A stretch of 64,000 nucleotides of DNA from Candidatus Saccharimonadota bacterium (GTDB lineage Bacteria > Patescibacteriota > Saccharimonadia > Saccharimonadales > Saccharimonadaceae). Below are positions 27,602 through 37,331 of the stretch, piece after piece. The notes beneath the pieces are model-generated. The model saw only the letters and a list, made by a program, of their open reading frames with translations. It had not been told where the DNA came from and did no database searches. How positions within the stretch are numbered: the stretch's first letter is position 1; each line of letters begins with the position of its first letter. Location: positions 1 through 64,000 of the forward strand of contig JAFUBT010000002.1 of the NCBI GenBank assembly GCA_017460065.1, read 5' to 3'. The translations under genes and the position numbers were made by a program.

Positions 27602-29026
27602 ATGAAAAAAGAGCCTGGCTTACTTTACCGCGTTGCCTTAGTGATTGGCGACGCTTTTGCGATTATTCTCGCCTTTGCTTTCGCCTATTATTTTCGCATT
27701 CACGTCGATCCACGCCCGTTCTTTTTTGAGTCCGAAATCCTTCAGTTTATTGGCGTTGCCGCTTATCTGCTGCCTATCTGGTTTATCATTTTGGCCTCTA
27801 TGGGGCTATATAACCGCAGTATCATTTCGCGACGACTCTTGACTGGCTGGCGTTTAGCGCTCGCCTCCATGCTCGGGATTATGGCGATTATCACCTATGA
27901 CTTCTTCACCAATATCGACAGCTCTAACTCTCTGTTCCCCGTGCGTATCATCGCTATCTATGCCGGCATTTCTTGTTTCGTTTCGCTCGTCTTAGTACGC
28001 ACCGCCATTGCGTTGACCCGCAAGGCCCTCTACCGAGGCAACCATGCCCTTATTAAAGTATTAATCGTCGGCAACAACGAAAACACCCGTCAGCTCTTGA
28101 TGGGTATTGCGCCCGAAAGCGGTTTTCGCGCCGTTGGTGCCGTCGCCAAAGACGCCTACATTCCCGACGAGTGGAAAAAACGCCAGTACGACGACGTCGA
28201 CGAAGCCATTCGTCGCCTTCGCCCCGACGCCATCATCCATACTGGCAACAAAGACCTCGAAATCGTCAAGAAAAAGGCTATCGACCACCACATGTACTAC
28301 TACTATTCGCCCTCGGATAATTCAATTATCACACTCAGTGGCAAAGTAGATTTTATCGCTGGTGTGCCAGTTATGCTCATTAATACCACTCCGCTCATGG
28401 GTGGCGCCCGTATCTACAAACGCGTCTTTGACCTCTTACTGGGCAGTTTAGCGACCATTGTCGCGCTGCCATTCATGCTCATTATCTATCTTTTGCAAAA
28501 GATTATCGCTCCGCACGCCCCAGCCATTTACCGTGATCGTCGTTTGACTCGCTTCAATCGTGAATTTTCACTACTAAAATTCCGCAGTATCATGCCAGAA
28601 TATAGCGGCCTGTCACCCGAAGAGGCCTTCGACAAAATGGGCAAACCCGAACTAGCCGTCAAATACCGCAAACAGGGTGACTACCTCAAGAACGACCCCC
28701 GCTATACCAAATTTGGTCGCTTCTTGCGTAAGACTTCTTTGGATGAACTTCCGCAACTGCTGAATGTGCTCAAGGGCGACATCTCCCTCGTCGGCCCCCG
28801 CGCCTTGCAGCCCGCTGAACTTAAAAACTACGGCGACCGTGGTCTGATTCTATCTGTTAAAACCGGTATTACTGGCCTGGCCCAGGTTTCTGGTCGGCGC
28901 AACATTTCCTTCAACGAGCGGCGCGCGCTCGATGTTTATTACGTCCAAAACTGGACCCCCGCCATGGATATCACTATCTTATTCCGGACTATCGGTATCG
29001 TACTCAAGCACGACGGTGCCAAGTAA
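27602..29026 (+). CDS. Polyprenyl-phosphate sugar-1-phosphate transferase
   Basis: 474 residues. The N-terminal half has about four membrane helices and a CoA-binding-like soluble domain (VLIVGNNENTRQLLMGIAPE). The C-terminal bacterial sugar transferase domain (about 265-474) shows RVFDLLLGSLATIVALPFML, RFNREFSLLKFRSI, GRFLRKTSLDELPQLLNVLK, GDISLVGPRAL and TGLAQVSGRRNISF. Enzymes of this WbaP/CpsE class move sugar-1-phosphate from a UDP-sugar to undecaprenyl phosphate, starting a surface polysaccharide repeat. TGTTATATT ends 7 nt before the ATG. It probably works with the glycosyltransferases in this window. Confidence 0.93.
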   Translation: MKKEPGLLYRVALVIGDAFAIILAFAFAYYFRIHVDPRPFFFESEILQFIGVAAYLLPIWFIILASMGLYNRSIISRRLLTGWRLALASMLGIMAIITYDFFTNIDSSNSLFPVRIIAIYAGISCFVSLVLVRTAIALTRKALYRGNHALIKVLIVGNNENTRQLLMGIAPESGFRAVGAVAKDAYIPDEWKKRQYDDVDEAIRRLRPDAIIHTGNKDLEIVKKKAIDHHMYYYYSPSDNSIITLSGKVDFIAGVPVMLINTTPLMGGARIYKRVFDLLLGSLATIVALPFMLIIYLLQKIIAPHAPAIYRDRRLTRFNREFSLLKFRSIMPEYSGLSPEEAFDKMGKPELAVKYRKQGDYLKNDPRYTKFGRFLRKTSLDELPQLLNVLKGDISLVGPRALQPAELKNYGDRGLILSVKTGITGLAQVSGRRNISFNERRALDVYYVQNWTPAMDITILFRTIGIVLKHDGAK

Positions 29027-29441
29027 AAACAATCTTATAGCCAAAGTAATTTGTAATCATCCCCACGCCCGAGGCGCAAATTTTGCAAACAATATTCTGG
29101 AAATCGCCGTCGCCAATTATCATCGAAACCAACGCAATCACTGCATTCTGTACTAAGTAATTCGAGAACATCGACACCGCCAAAAAACCCACAATTGTCT
29201 CATAAAGATTCTTCTTGGAGTGCCAAACGTAGTGGTAGTTCATGTAAAAGCTGAAACACATCGCGATGGTTACCGAAATGACGTTTGCTGGGATTTGATG
29301 CCAGCCCAACACGTTTGCCAGCAGGGTATAAATACCCAGATCAAGCAAAAAGTTCGTGCCGCCTACTAGGACGAATTTTACTTTTTCTTGATGTTGCTGA
29401 TAGAGTTTATTTTGTCGTAGTTTTTGGAGCTTTTCCTTCAT
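29004..29441 (-). CDS. GtrA-family membrane protein
   Basis: 145 residues with four membrane helices. VKFVLVGGTNFLLDLGIYTL at the start and TNYFGYKIVFTW at the end are GtrA hallmarks. GtrA proteins are proposed to flip or assist bactoprenyl-linked sugars. I chose ATG 29441 (MKEKLQKLRQNKLYQQHQ); it lies 35 nt inside the upstream glycosyltransferase, so the two are coupled. The 3' end overlaps the sugar transferase by 23 nt. Confidence 0.88.
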   Translation of the reverse strand: MKEKLQKLRQNKLYQQHQEKVKFVLVGGTNFLLDLGIYTLLANVLGWHQIPANVISVTIAMCFSFYMNYHYVWHSKKNLYETIVGFLAVSMFSNYLVQNAVIALVSMIIGDGDFQNIVCKICASGVGMITNYFGYKIVFTWHRRA

Positions 29442-30390
29442 GCAGATTCCTCGATTGCTTACGGTCGATAATGTAAAGTGGTCGTCCCTGTGTTTCGGCA
29501 TGAATGTGTGAAATATACAGTGCGGACACAGCTTGTGAGATTAGCACCAATCCCACCAAAAAGGCCACAAAAATGCTCAAACAAGTTGGCCCCGTCCACT
29601 TTAGTCCAATTGGGTCGCCCAGCATAAACTGCTCAATAATCACGAAAATCCCTAAAACCAGCGAGGCAAAAGTAATAAATAACCCGATTACGCCGAACAC
29701 CAACAGTGGTGTTGTGCTGAGTGAGATAAAGCTGTCAATTGCCAAACCAAACAATTTCTTGAAGTTGTAGCTTGGCTTACCGGCCAGTCGATTACCGTAA
29801 ACGTAGTCGATATACTCCTTGCGAAAGCCCATCCAGTCCATCAAGCCGCGCGTAATGCGCCCGTGTTCGGTTAGACGGTTGTACTCGTCGGCCACGCAAC
29901 GGTCTATCAGGCGAAAATCCGTGCTGCCAGGCACCGTATCCTTGACACCCATCGCGCCCAGAATCTTATAGAACATTTTTGAGCCGATTTTTGCCACCAG
30001 ACCATGTTTTTCAAAGCGCCCTCGCACGCCAATTACGATTTCTGCGCCTTGCTCCCATTTTTCGATAAACTTTGGAATCAATTCTGGCGGCTGCTGACCG
30101 TCGGCGTCCATCGTCATAATCGCATCACCCACTGCTTCGCGCATGCCGGCCGTTAAAGCTACCTCTTTACCGAAGTTTCGTGAGAAACGCAATACTTTGA
30201 CGCGCTTATCGGCTTCAGCGATGCCTTGAACCAGCTCCAAGCTGCCGTCTTTGCTGCCGTCGTCAACGAGAATCAGCTCGTAGTCATATTTCAGTTTTGC
30301 CAATTCTGGTGCGAGCATTTTGCGGTAAAAATCGTCAAACGCGTCCACTTCATTATAAATTGGCACTACAAAGGATATTTTCTTACTCAT
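29407..30390 (-). CDS. GtrB/DPM1-like GT2 glycosyltransferase
   Basis: 327 residues. A GT-A domain (SFVVPIYNEVDAFDDFYRKM; ELILVDDGSKDGSLELV; VLRFSRNFGKEVALTAGMRE; AIMTMDADGQQPPELIP with the metal-binding DADGQ) is followed by two membrane helices (LLVFGVIGLFITFASLVLGI and LSIFVAFLVGLVLISQAV). This is the layout of polyprenyl-phosphate glucosyl/mannosyl transferases, which load a sugar on undecaprenyl phosphate. Together with the overlapping GtrA-like gene it makes a GtrAB-type module for sugar modification outside the membrane. Confidence 0.92.
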   Translation of the reverse strand: MSKKISFVVPIYNEVDAFDDFYRKMLAPELAKLKYDYELILVDDGSKDGSLELVQGIAEADKRVKVLRFSRNFGKEVALTAGMREAVGDAIMTMDADGQQPPELIPKFIEKWEQGAEIVIGVRGRFEKHGLVAKIGSKMFYKILGAMGVKDTVPGSTDFRLIDRCVADEYNRLTEHGRITRGLMDWMGFRKEYIDYVYGNRLAGKPSYNFKKLFGLAIDSFISLSTTPLLVFGVIGLFITFASLVLGIFVIIEQFMLGDPIGLKWTGPTCLSIFVAFLVGLVLISQAVSALYISHIHAETQGRPLYIIDRKQSRNLHEGKAPKTTTK

Positions 30391-30408
30391 TATCTGTATT
30401 ATGCCATG

Positions 30409-30437
30409 AAAAAGCCGCGGAGTAAAACCCCGCGGCT
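30409..30437 (-). terminator. Rho-independent terminator
   Basis: On the minus strand AGCCGCGG/CCGCGGCT with a 9-nt loop and TTTTTC. It ends the proline-repeat surface protein gene. Confidence 0.88.
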
Positions 30438-30483
30438 CTTAAGGAACGTACGTGCATTTATTGGTTCAAGAAGAACGTTCTTT

Positions 30484-32208
30484 CTACTCGATAACCTCCA
30501 CCTCCTCGACCGTCGGTTCTACGAAGTCGTCAGCAGACTCCACGAAGGAATCCTCGACGAAGGCCTCATCTGCGACGTAGTAATCGCTGTCAGACACCTC
30601 CTCGTACTCGGCTACGTCCTCATAGATAACCGGTGCCTCGTCGGAGTAGCCAGTAAACTCCTCCTCGACCGCCGGTTCGGCCTCAACCACGGGAGCGTCT
30701 TCGGCGAGAGTTGCCGCCTCATCTACGGCCACTTCGGCCATAGTTTCGGCTTGCTCCTCAAGCTCTTCAGACTCGTCCACGACAATGAGCTCCTCGTCAG
30801 ACTGCGCTGCAAGCACGGTGCGCTCAGCAGAAGCGAGCGTCGCCTCACCTGCAGTTTCACTGCTGGTGGAGCCTTCGGGGAGACGGACGATGGCGTTTTG
30901 GACCTCCACATACTCCGACACGGCGTCGAAGTTTTGGTTAGCCAAAGCCGTATCTAGCGCCTCGGCGGTGTGTTCAGGAACCAAATAACGATTTCCCGCA
31001 TCATCCACCAAGTATTCGCCGTTCTCCGTCAGCATCGTTGCTTGCTGCAGCCGACCATGTGTCGGCATCTCGGGCATACGCACCAGCACGGCAACGTATG
31101 TCGGGCGCTCGCTTGTCCCAGGCGTGACCAGCACGAACAGGTTGTTCTTGCTCAGATCCGTCGTCTTCACGAACCAGATGACACCATTCTCGTCGACATA
31201 ATATTTCATGCCGTTCCGACAAGCCAGCTGCTTCAGCAGATAGGTCTTGTATTCCGGAGTGGGTTCAGGTTCAGGTTCGGGCTCAGGCTCGGGGTCTGGG
31301 TCCGGAGTAGGCTCAGGATCAGGATCGGGCGTCGGCTCCGGCGTCGGAGTAGGCTCCGGCGTAGGATCGGGAGTTGGTGTCGGTTCCGGTGTCGGTACAG
31401 GATCGGGCGTCGGCTCAGGCGTCGGAGTAGGCTCCGGCGTGGGCTTCGGCTCAGTCACTATCACCGGCGGATTGCCGCTGCTGGCCAACTGGTCATCAAC
31501 CGGCTGCGGCTCCTCTGCGACAGGGAGCGTATCGACCCAATAATAGGGATTCACGGGCTGACCGTGACACTCGGCACGCAGTAGAACTGTAATGCCGTTA
31601 AGCGTCAGGCACAGTGCGTGGCCACTACCATTAATAGCCCCGCGCACTGTTACGCGCGGGTATTTCCCATCCAACCCTCTGGGTTGCATGTACATCGAAC
31701 TAACGTAACCGTCTAGTTCGACGACCTCGGGCGTAGCGCCTTCAAGCAGCTGGTCAATCCTCTCAGCACAAGCCTTCCAAGCTGCTGCGTCGTCAATAAA
31801 GGCGCGCGTCGCCAGGGCGGCTCGTACATCGACTGCCTCCTCCTGGAAAGCAGCCAGCAACAGATTGTCGCCAGTTACTCCCAGTTCATCGAGGTGTAAT
31901 CCCAATGCCGCGCAGAAGGCGGGGTCGTTCTTGTACCATTCCTGCAGCTCTTCAAAGAGGTAATTCTCGATTGAATCCGCCTCTCCCTTTTCCACGGCCG
32001 CAACTGCTGCCGCGTAAGCGTCGTCACCGAACGAGTAATCGTTGTAGGGATTATCATCGTTCTGCACGACGTCGTTGTAGAACACAGGGCCAGAATCTGG
32101 TCCTTCGTCATATCCCGCCGCCAGGGCGGGGCCGAGGTTTATGGCAGCAAGGCTAACTACGGTTAACGCTGCCACCACCTTACTGAAAAAACGCCGCTTT
32201 TTTGCCAT
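30484..32208 (-). CDS. Secreted protein with PT/PE repeat stalk
   Basis: 574 residues. A signal peptide ([20 protein letters not shown], cleavage near ALAAG at residue 31) is followed by an N-terminal domain of about 200 residues with paired cysteines, a Pro-Thr-Glu/Asp repeat stalk at about 251-319 (units such as [11 protein letters not shown]), a second folded domain (about 325-420) and a very acidic Ala/Glu/Val/Asp-rich C-terminal third. No sortase motif or C-terminal anchor is seen. It is probably exported and surface-bound by charge. It has a strong AAGGAGGG site and a structured leader. Repeats in the stalk could vary in length between strains. Confidence 0.78.
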   Translation of the reverse strand: MAKKRRFFSKVVAALTVVSLAAINLGPALAAGYDEGPDSGPVFYNDVVQNDDNPYNDYSFGDDAYAAAVAAVEKGEADSIENYLFEELQEWYKNDPAFCAALGLHLDELGVTGDNLLLAAFQEEAVDVRAALATRAFIDDAAAWKACAERIDQLLEGATPEVVELDGYVSSMYMQPRGLDGKYPRVTVRGAINGSGHALCLTLNGITVLLRAECHGQPVNPYYWVDTLPVAEEPQPVDDQLASSGNPPVIVTEPKPTPEPTPTPEPTPDPVPTPEPTPTPDPTPEPTPTPEPTPDPDPEPTPDPDPEPEPEPEPEPTPEYKTYLLKQLACRNGMKYYVDENGVIWFVKTTDLSKNNLFVLVTPGTSERPTYVAVLVRMPEMPTHGRLQQATMLTENGEYLVDDAGNRYLVPEHTAEALDTALANQNFDAVSEYVEVQNAIVRLPEGSTSSETAGEATLASAERTVLAAQSDEELIVVDESEELEEQAETMAEVAVDEAATLAEDAPVVEAEPAVEEEFTGYSDEAPVIYEDVAEYEEVSDSDYYVADEAFVEDSFVESADDFVEPTVEEVEVIE

Positions 32209-32330
32209 AGCAAAACCCTCCTTAGGTCAATGGCGCCAACAAGTAAATGCACGATAAATTTCTCCGAAAAAGATAGTAGTCAATTATCGGGCCCTCAATC
32301 GGAGAAGTCATTAAAGTGCAACTAACCCCT

Positions 32331-32359
32331 ATTGTAGCATATTTCTTACATTTTTGCAA
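32331..32359 (-). promoter_or_regulatory. Promoter with structured leader for the surface protein
   Basis: On the minus strand: TTGCAA, 17 bp, TGC-TACAAT. The leader of about 115 nt has a 7-bp stem TCTCCGA/TCGGAGA. The -35 region nearly touches the plus-strand TATAAT (32367-32372) of the HD-domain gene, so the two promoters lie back to back. Confidence 0.7.
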
Positions 32360-32382
32360 GTCCATGTATAATAAAAGTGTCT

Positions 32383-32982
32383 ATGCTTAATTTTTCTGAT
32401 CGCATCAATCTGGCCATCCGCATTGCCGTCCGTGCCCACCAGGGGCAATATCGCAAAGGTTCTGACACCCCGTATATTGCGCACCCCTTTGCGGTCGCTA
32501 TGATTAGTCAGCAATTCCTCGAAGATGAAGACCTGTTTATCGCCGCTTTGCTGCACGACGTACTTGAGGATGTGCCGCAGTGGGCCTACTCGCGCGACGA
32601 TATCCGCCGCGATTTTGGCGACGAGGTGCTAGCCATCGTCGAAGATGTTTCTGAGCCGCTCGTCGATGGCGCTAATTTTCAAGCTTGGCTCACGCGTAAA
32701 GACAGCTATATTCGTCAGATTTCTCAGACCACTAATCCCAAGTCTATCCTCGTCTCCGTCTCTGATAAAATTCACAACATGTCCGAGATTCTCCGTGAAT
32801 ATTCCGAAAAAGGCGATGCTGTTTGGCAGAACTTCCATGTCGATAAAGGTCGCGAAATTTGGTTCTTCGAAGAGGTCTTTGCCGCCGTACAACATAAACC
32901 AGAACTGCCCGCCGCCGCTATCGAACGCTACAAAAACCTCTTAAATCAGCTCAAGCAGCTGGATGACCGTAGTCAACACTAA
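32383..32982 (+). CDS. HD-domain phosphohydrolase (RelA/SpoT-like hydrolase fold)
   Basis: 199 residues. RAHQGQYRKGSDTPYIAHPF and FIAALLHDVLEDVP carry the metal-binding H...HD pattern of the SpoT/MESH1 hydrolase domain; a later VSVSDKIHNMSEIL supplies the usual D-K-N. No synthetase, TGS or ACT domain is present, so it resembles a small alarmone hydrolase that would remove pyrophosphate from (p)ppGpp; other nucleotides are possible. The start ATG 32383 follows TATAAT by 10 nt. Convergent with sufU, with a 4-nt overlap. Confidence 0.85.
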   Translation: MLNFSDRINLAIRIAVRAHQGQYRKGSDTPYIAHPFAVAMISQQFLEDEDLFIAALLHDVLEDVPQWAYSRDDIRRDFGDEVLAIVEDVSEPLVDGANFQAWLTRKDSYIRQISQTTNPKSILVSVSDKIHNMSEILREYSEKGDAVWQNFHVDKGREIWFFEEVFAAVQHKPELPAAAIERYKNLLNQLKQLDDRSQH

Positions 32983-33371
32983 AGTCGTTCACTAATCTGG
33001 CAGGGGAGCAGAGCGCAGTTTGTTCGTGCTGGCATTTTTGCAATGTCTTGCAGCGCAACAGCTTCGCCAATCTTTGCGGCATCAAAATCCTCACCCCGAA
33101 TCATTTTCCGGTATTCTGCAATAATCTCTTGCGCCGTCGACACTGTTTGGCCGCGTAGTAAATCCAGCAGTATATCCGTTGCTGCCCGAGAAATTGCGCA
33201 ACCAGATCCAGTAAAAGCCACTTCGTCAATCAATCCATCCACGATTTTCAACTGAATTTCGTAGCTATCGCCACAGCTAGCATTGGTGACGGTTTGGCTC
33301 ATTGTCGTATCGGCTAGTTTGCCAAAATTATAGGGGTGGTTATTGTGATCAAGAATTGTCTCATTATACAT
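32979..33371 (-). CDS. sufU: Fe-S scaffold / sulfur-transfer protein SufU
   Basis: 130 residues of the IscU/SufU family. The three ligand cysteines are visible at residues 33 (NASCGD), 58 (SGCAIS) and 119 (RTNCAL), with the Asp of ASCGD. The insert between the second and third Cys (RGQTVSTAQEIIAEYRKMIR) is of the SufU length. It accepts sulfur from SufS and passes it to SufBCD. It is the last gene of the suf operon and overlaps sufS by 8 nt. Confidence 0.93.
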   Translation of the reverse strand: MYNETILDHNNHPYNFGKLADTTMSQTVTNASCGDSYEIQLKIVDGLIDEVAFTGSGCAISRAATDILLDLLRGQTVSTAQEIIAEYRKMIRGEDFDAAKIGEAVALQDIAKMPARTNCALLPCQISERL

Positions 33372-34515
33372 TTTTTAGCCCCATTTTCTGGCGGATTTGC
33401 GCTAACGCATCGCACAGGCGCAGAATTTCTTGCCCCGTATTGTAGCAAGCCAGGCTAACTCGCGTTACTGGTCCGCAGCCCAGCTTTTCGAGTAGGGGCT
33501 GTGCGCAATGAAACCCCGCCCGCACACAGATACCATCATCATTTAAGAGTTGTGCCACGTCATGCGGGTGCACATCCTGGAGAGTGAAGCAGATAATATC
33601 TTTACCGGGCAACAACTGCAGTCCGGGAATCTTTGCTAGTTGCGTGCGCGCCTTGCAGTAAAGCGTCTGTTCGTAGGCGAAAATCTGCTGCCGGTTTTGC
33701 GCTCGTAGCCAGTCTATTGCTGCTCCTAGTCCAAGCACTCCGCCCACATTTGGCGTACCTGCCTCAAAGCGTTGCGGTATGACCGTGAGACCATAATCTG
33801 TCGCACTATGCACAAAGTCGACCATTTCGCCGCCCCAGTTCTGTGGCGACATTTGCGCCAGCAAATCTTTGCGTGCCACCAATACACCTAGCCCCATTGG
33901 TCCGTACATCTTATGCGCCGAAAAAGCCAAGCAATCGATGTTGCACATATCGACATCTTGGTGCGCTACCCATTGCGCCGCATCAACCACAGTAATCATC
34001 CGCCGCTCCTTCGCCGCGGCCAAGATCGCTGCAAGCTCGGTATTTTTACCCAATATGTTCGACCAAGCAGTCACTGCCAGCAATTCGGCCGTATTCCGAG
34101 CAATTACCGCCGCGTAGTTGCCAAAATCAAAGCTCTCTACCTCGGCCACGTGGCCCCACGGTAGTAAATTACTATGATGTTCGTAATCAGAAACCAGCAC
34201 GCGTGTTAGTTTGTGCTCCAACCCCCGTGCCACCAAATTTAGTGCCGCTGTACAGTTGAGCGTAAAAATCACTGCATAGGAGTCATCCGCTCCCACGAAA
34301 TCTCTGACTTTTTGTCGTACTGCCTCGTAGCGCTGTGTCGCCTCACTGCTTAAGTCGTAGATGCCGCGATGAACATTAGCGTTCTGCTCGCGATAAAACT
34401 GTTCCACTGCCGCCAAAACTACTCGCGGTTTAAAGGTAGTCGCTGCATTATCTAAATAGGCGACTTCGTCGTTAATTTGTGGAAATTCTGCTCGTAGTTT
34501 TGCAATCTCAGACAT
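33364..34515 (-). CDS. sufS: Cysteine desulfurase SufS
   Basis: 383 residues of the class II PLP-dependent desulfurases. VAYLDNAATTFKP, CTAALNLVARG, YEHHSNLLPW, DAAQWVAHQDVD and SAHKMYGPMGLGVLV (PLP Lys) are visible; the active Cys is in RAGFHCAQPL. It removes sulfur from L-cysteine for Fe-S assembly. I chose ATG 34515 (MSEIAKLRAEFPQ), which matches the family's N-terminus and overlaps the sufD stop by 8 nt; a GTG at 34527 is also in frame. Confidence 0.95.
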   Translation of the reverse strand: MSEIAKLRAEFPQINDEVAYLDNAATTFKPRVVLAAVEQFYREQNANVHRGIYDLSSEATQRYEAVRQKVRDFVGADDSYAVIFTLNCTAALNLVARGLEHKLTRVLVSDYEHHSNLLPWGHVAEVESFDFGNYAAVIARNTAELLAVTAWSNILGKNTELAAILAAAKERRMITVVDAAQWVAHQDVDMCNIDCLAFSAHKMYGPMGLGVLVARKDLLAQMSPQNWGGEMVDFVHSATDYGLTVIPQRFEAGTPNVGGVLGLGAAIDWLRAQNRQQIFAYEQTLYCKARTQLAKIPGLQLLPGKDIICFTLQDVHPHDVAQLLNDDGICVRAGFHCAQPLLEKLGCGPVTRVSLACYNTGQEILRLCDALAQIRQKMGLKNV

Positions 34516-35128
34516 GGTTTTGCTCACAAAAATCCCTAAAGTAATTATCGACTATTTTCTGCTCACTGTCATCTAGCCCGTCTAACACGTACGAAATATC
34601 CGAACGCAACAAATTTCGTAAAATACTTCTGCGACTCAAACCGCGCGTCGCCAGATATTCTGCCGCCGTTGCGTCAATCCCGCCACAGCTCATGCCGTGC
34701 TCGCCGCTAATATCTTCTTCTGCCGCGTAAATAATCGGTAGGCACTGATTACGGCAGCTTTCGTCTAGCATGGTGATTTTTTCGCGCTCAACCCCCTTTG
34801 CGCCGTGTGCGCCAGCCTCGAAGCGGGTCTCCATCCGCGTCTTTTTTGTTGCGCCGTCCGCTAAAATGCCATGTAGTAAAAAGTCGCTCTCTGAAGCTTC
34901 CGTCTCATGTTCTGCCAGATAATCCACCGACACCATGTGCCGTCCGGCCGCCAGTAGAGCAATCCGTAGCTTCGCGCATGCTTTTGTTTGCAACTTGACA
35001 CGAATTTTCGCAGTCATGTCACTTTTTGCCAGTAGTAACAAGTAAAGCTCCAATGTCTCATTCGCCTTCACTTCGTGCTCAAAATATTCCTCGCCTCCAT
35101 CCAGTACCCGAAAAACCCGCTCCGTCAT
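34508..35128 (-). CDS. sufD: SufD-like Fe-S assembly subunit, short
   Basis: 206 residues, about half the usual SufD length: the N-terminal helical domain is absent and only the beta-helix core and the C-terminal helices remain (RFEAGAHGAKGVEREKITML, EDISGEHGMSCGGIDATAAE, YLATRGLSRRSILRNLLRS). It forms the SufBCD scaffold with SufB. The ATG overlaps the sufB stop as TGATG, so translation is coupled. Shortened SufD is compatible with function because the beta-helix makes the SufB contact. Confidence 0.88.
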   Translation of the reverse strand: MTERVFRVLDGGEEYFEHEVKANETLELYLLLLAKSDMTAKIRVKLQTKACAKLRIALLAAGRHMVSVDYLAEHETEASESDFLLHGILADGATKKTRMETRFEAGAHGAKGVEREKITMLDESCRNQCLPIIYAAEEDISGEHGMSCGGIDATAAEYLATRGLSRRSILRNLLRSDISYVLDGLDDSEQKIVDNYFRDFCEQNHV

Positions 35129-36474
35129 CACATATTCTCCGCCATTTCGAGTTTAATGAGGTTATTCATCTCGGCTGCATACTCAAAGGGTAGTTCTTTG
35201 GAAATGTCATTAGCAAAGCCACGCACAATCAAAGCGCGGGCCGCATCTTCGCTTAGTCCGCGACTCATTAGGTAAGCAATTTCTTGCCGACTAATTTTTC
35301 CTACATTTGCCTCATGCGAAACTTCCGCATCATCACTCTGTATGTCAAAGTACGGGATTGTGTTAGAAACCGAGCCAGAGTCCAACATCAGTGACTGGCA
35401 ATCCGTGAAAGACCGACAACGTTTAGCATCTGATGTAATTTTTACAACACTACGAAAAACATTCTCGCCCCTATCTTTGGCTAGTGATTTAGCGCTAATC
35501 ATCGAGCGTGTGTCGGGTGCCAAGTGTTCTACCTTGACGCCAGTGTCCAAAAACTGATCTTTGCCAGCAAAACTCACCCCAGTATATTCCATGCTGGCTC
35601 CGCGCCCCGCCAAAATTGTCATCGGGTAGAGCATCGATACGTGCGAACCGAATGACCCCGTTACCCACTCAATTTTACCGCCCTCTGCCACCGTAGCGCG
35701 CTTAGTATTGAGATTGTACATGTTTTTTGACCAGCTTTCGACGGTCGAATATTTCATGCGGGCATTTTTGCCCACAAAAACCTCCACGCAACCCGCATGC
35801 AAGTTCGCGACATTATATCGTGGCGCTGAGCAGCCTTCAATAAAATGTAAATCCGCCCCCTCATCTACGATAATCAAGGTGTGTTCAAATTGACCCGCGC
35901 CAGGTGCATTAAACCGGTAATATGATTGTAGAGGGAATTCCACACTCGTGCGTGGCGGCACATACACGAAGGACCCGCCACTCCACACTGCTGCATGTAA
36001 TGCCGCAAACTTATGGTCGTCAATCGGCACAAGCTGCATAAAATGCTTGCGCACCATGTCGGCATATTCACTATGCAACGCTTCCTCAAGCCCCAAATAC
36101 ACCACGCCTTGCTCGGCCACTGAGCGGCGGATGTTATGGTAGACCAGCCCCGAATCGTACTGCGCGCCCACTCCAGCCAGACCAGCTCGCTCGGCTTCCG
36201 GGATGCCCAGCTCTTCAAAACTTCTCCGAATCTCGGCCGGAACCTTTGCCCAGTCATCGACCATCGCACTACTGGCCTCGACGTAGCTCGCAATATTTTC
36301 AAGCTTTAAGCCACTCAAGTCTGGGCCGAATTTCGGCATTGATAATTTCTCGTATTGCTCAAGGCCCGCGAATCGCAGTTCACGCATCCAGGTGGGCTCT
36401 TTTTTGCGTTGCGAAATTTGCTCAACTATCTGGCGACTCAGTCCGCGGTATTGTTCAGAGCGTTTTGAAGCCAT
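35128..36474 (-). CDS. sufB: Fe-S scaffold protein SufB
   Basis: 448 residues. Family features: GLVYHNIRRSVAEQGVVYLG, FAALHAAVWSGGSFVYVPP, EDALHFIEGCSAPRY-type stretch (here ADLHFIEGCSAPRYNVANLH), NWSKNMYNLNTKRA-type strand and VSHEANVGKISRQEIAYLMS near the end. It is the main Fe-S assembly platform. I chose ATG 36474 (MASKRSEQYRG), which overlaps the end of sufC by 20 nt. It is the second gene of sufCBDSU. Confidence 0.95.
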   Translation of the reverse strand: MASKRSEQYRGLSRQIVEQISQRKKEPTWMRELRFAGLEQYEKLSMPKFGPDLSGLKLENIASYVEASSAMVDDWAKVPAEIRRSFEELGIPEAERAGLAGVGAQYDSGLVYHNIRRSVAEQGVVYLGLEEALHSEYADMVRKHFMQLVPIDDHKFAALHAAVWSGGSFVYVPPRTSVEFPLQSYYRFNAPGAGQFEHTLIIVDEGADLHFIEGCSAPRYNVANLHAGCVEVFVGKNARMKYSTVESWSKNMYNLNTKRATVAEGGKIEWVTGSFGSHVSMLYPMTILAGRGASMEYTGVSFAGKDQFLDTGVKVEHLAPDTRSMISAKSLAKDRGENVFRSVVKITSDAKRCRSFTDCQSLMLDSGSVSNTIPYFDIQSDDAEVSHEANVGKISRQEIAYLMSRGLSEDAARALIVRGFANDISKELPFEYAAEMNNLIKLEMAENM

Positions 36475-37183
36475 TTTTTCGCACTTCCTCCAGTAGTTTT
36501 GGTCCACCCTTGGCGACAACTTTTCCTGACTTCAAAACATAAACTTGCCCAACCTGTAGTTTTTGCAAAATCCGCAGATTGTGGGTCACGATTACATAGC
36601 TCACGCCGGTCTTCCGCTGGTAATTTGCCAAAACCTCGGAGATTTTGGCTGCCGCATCGATATCTAGGCCAGAATCAATTTCATCAAGCACTGCTAACTT
36701 CGGCTCAAGCATCATCATTTGCGCTAATTCCAGTTTTTTCTTCTCGCCGCCCGAAAAGCCTACGTTCAGCGCTCGCGTGGCTGCAAAAGGATTCAAGCCC
36801 AGCTCATCGAGAATATCTGCTAGCTTGCGCTGAAAATCTGTTAAGCGTAACTTTCGCCCCTGTGCCTCAACGGCCGAACGGAGCGCCTCACTCATCGGCA
36901 GACCAGGAATCTCGATGGGGTTTTGATAAGCCAAAAACATTCCCAGTCGTGCCCGGCCGGCCGTGGACTTTCTGCTGATATCTTGGCCGTCGAAGGAGAT
37001 TTTGCCAGAGTAGCGTAGCTCGCCCAGGTCCATGATGGCTCGTGCCAAACTGGACTTACCGGCCCCATTGGGCCCCAAAATTACTACTGTTTCACCAGGT
37101 TTGACAGACATACTCACGCCGTCTAGAATCTTCTTGCCCTCGTATTCTGCGGATAGGGCAGTGACCTCCAGCAAATTCATCAT
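36455..37183 (-). CDS. sufC: Fe-S assembly ATPase SufC
   Basis: 242 residues, an ABC-type ATPase: Walker A GPNGAGKSSLA, Q-loop YQNPIEIPGL, signature FSGGEKKKLELAQ, Walker B LAVLDEIDSGLD and the switch His in VTHNLRIL. It drives SufBD conformational change. It is first in the operon. TAAAAT ends 6 nt before the first of two adjacent ATG codons, supporting start 37183. Its TGA stop is a true stop because the family ends here. Confidence 0.96.
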   Translation of the reverse strand: MMNLLEVTALSAEYEGKKILDGVSMSVKPGETVVILGPNGAGKSSLARAIMDLGELRYSGKISFDGQDISRKSTAGRARLGMFLAYQNPIEIPGLPMSEALRSAVEAQGRKLRLTDFQRKLADILDELGLNPFAATRALNVGFSGGEKKKLELAQMMMLEPKLAVLDEIDSGLDIDAAAKISEVLANYQRKTGVSYVIVTHNLRILQKLQVGQVYVLKSGKVVAKGGPKLLEEVRKNGFKTL

Positions 37184-37331
37184 ATCTTTATTTTAACTAA
37201 GCCCCAAACGCCAATCAAACATAAGCGTAGCCAATTTGCAATTTTCCAAAAATATAGTAAAATAAAGCAACATTCTAGATTATCTAGAGAAAACAATCAT
37301 TGTTCGCACCTTATAAAGGAGGATGGTAAGC

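Noticed and set aside
31247..31543. Plus-strand ORF of Gly-Ser-Val repeats
   Set aside because: It is the reverse shadow of the Pro-Thr-Glu stalk repeats of the minus-strand surface protein.
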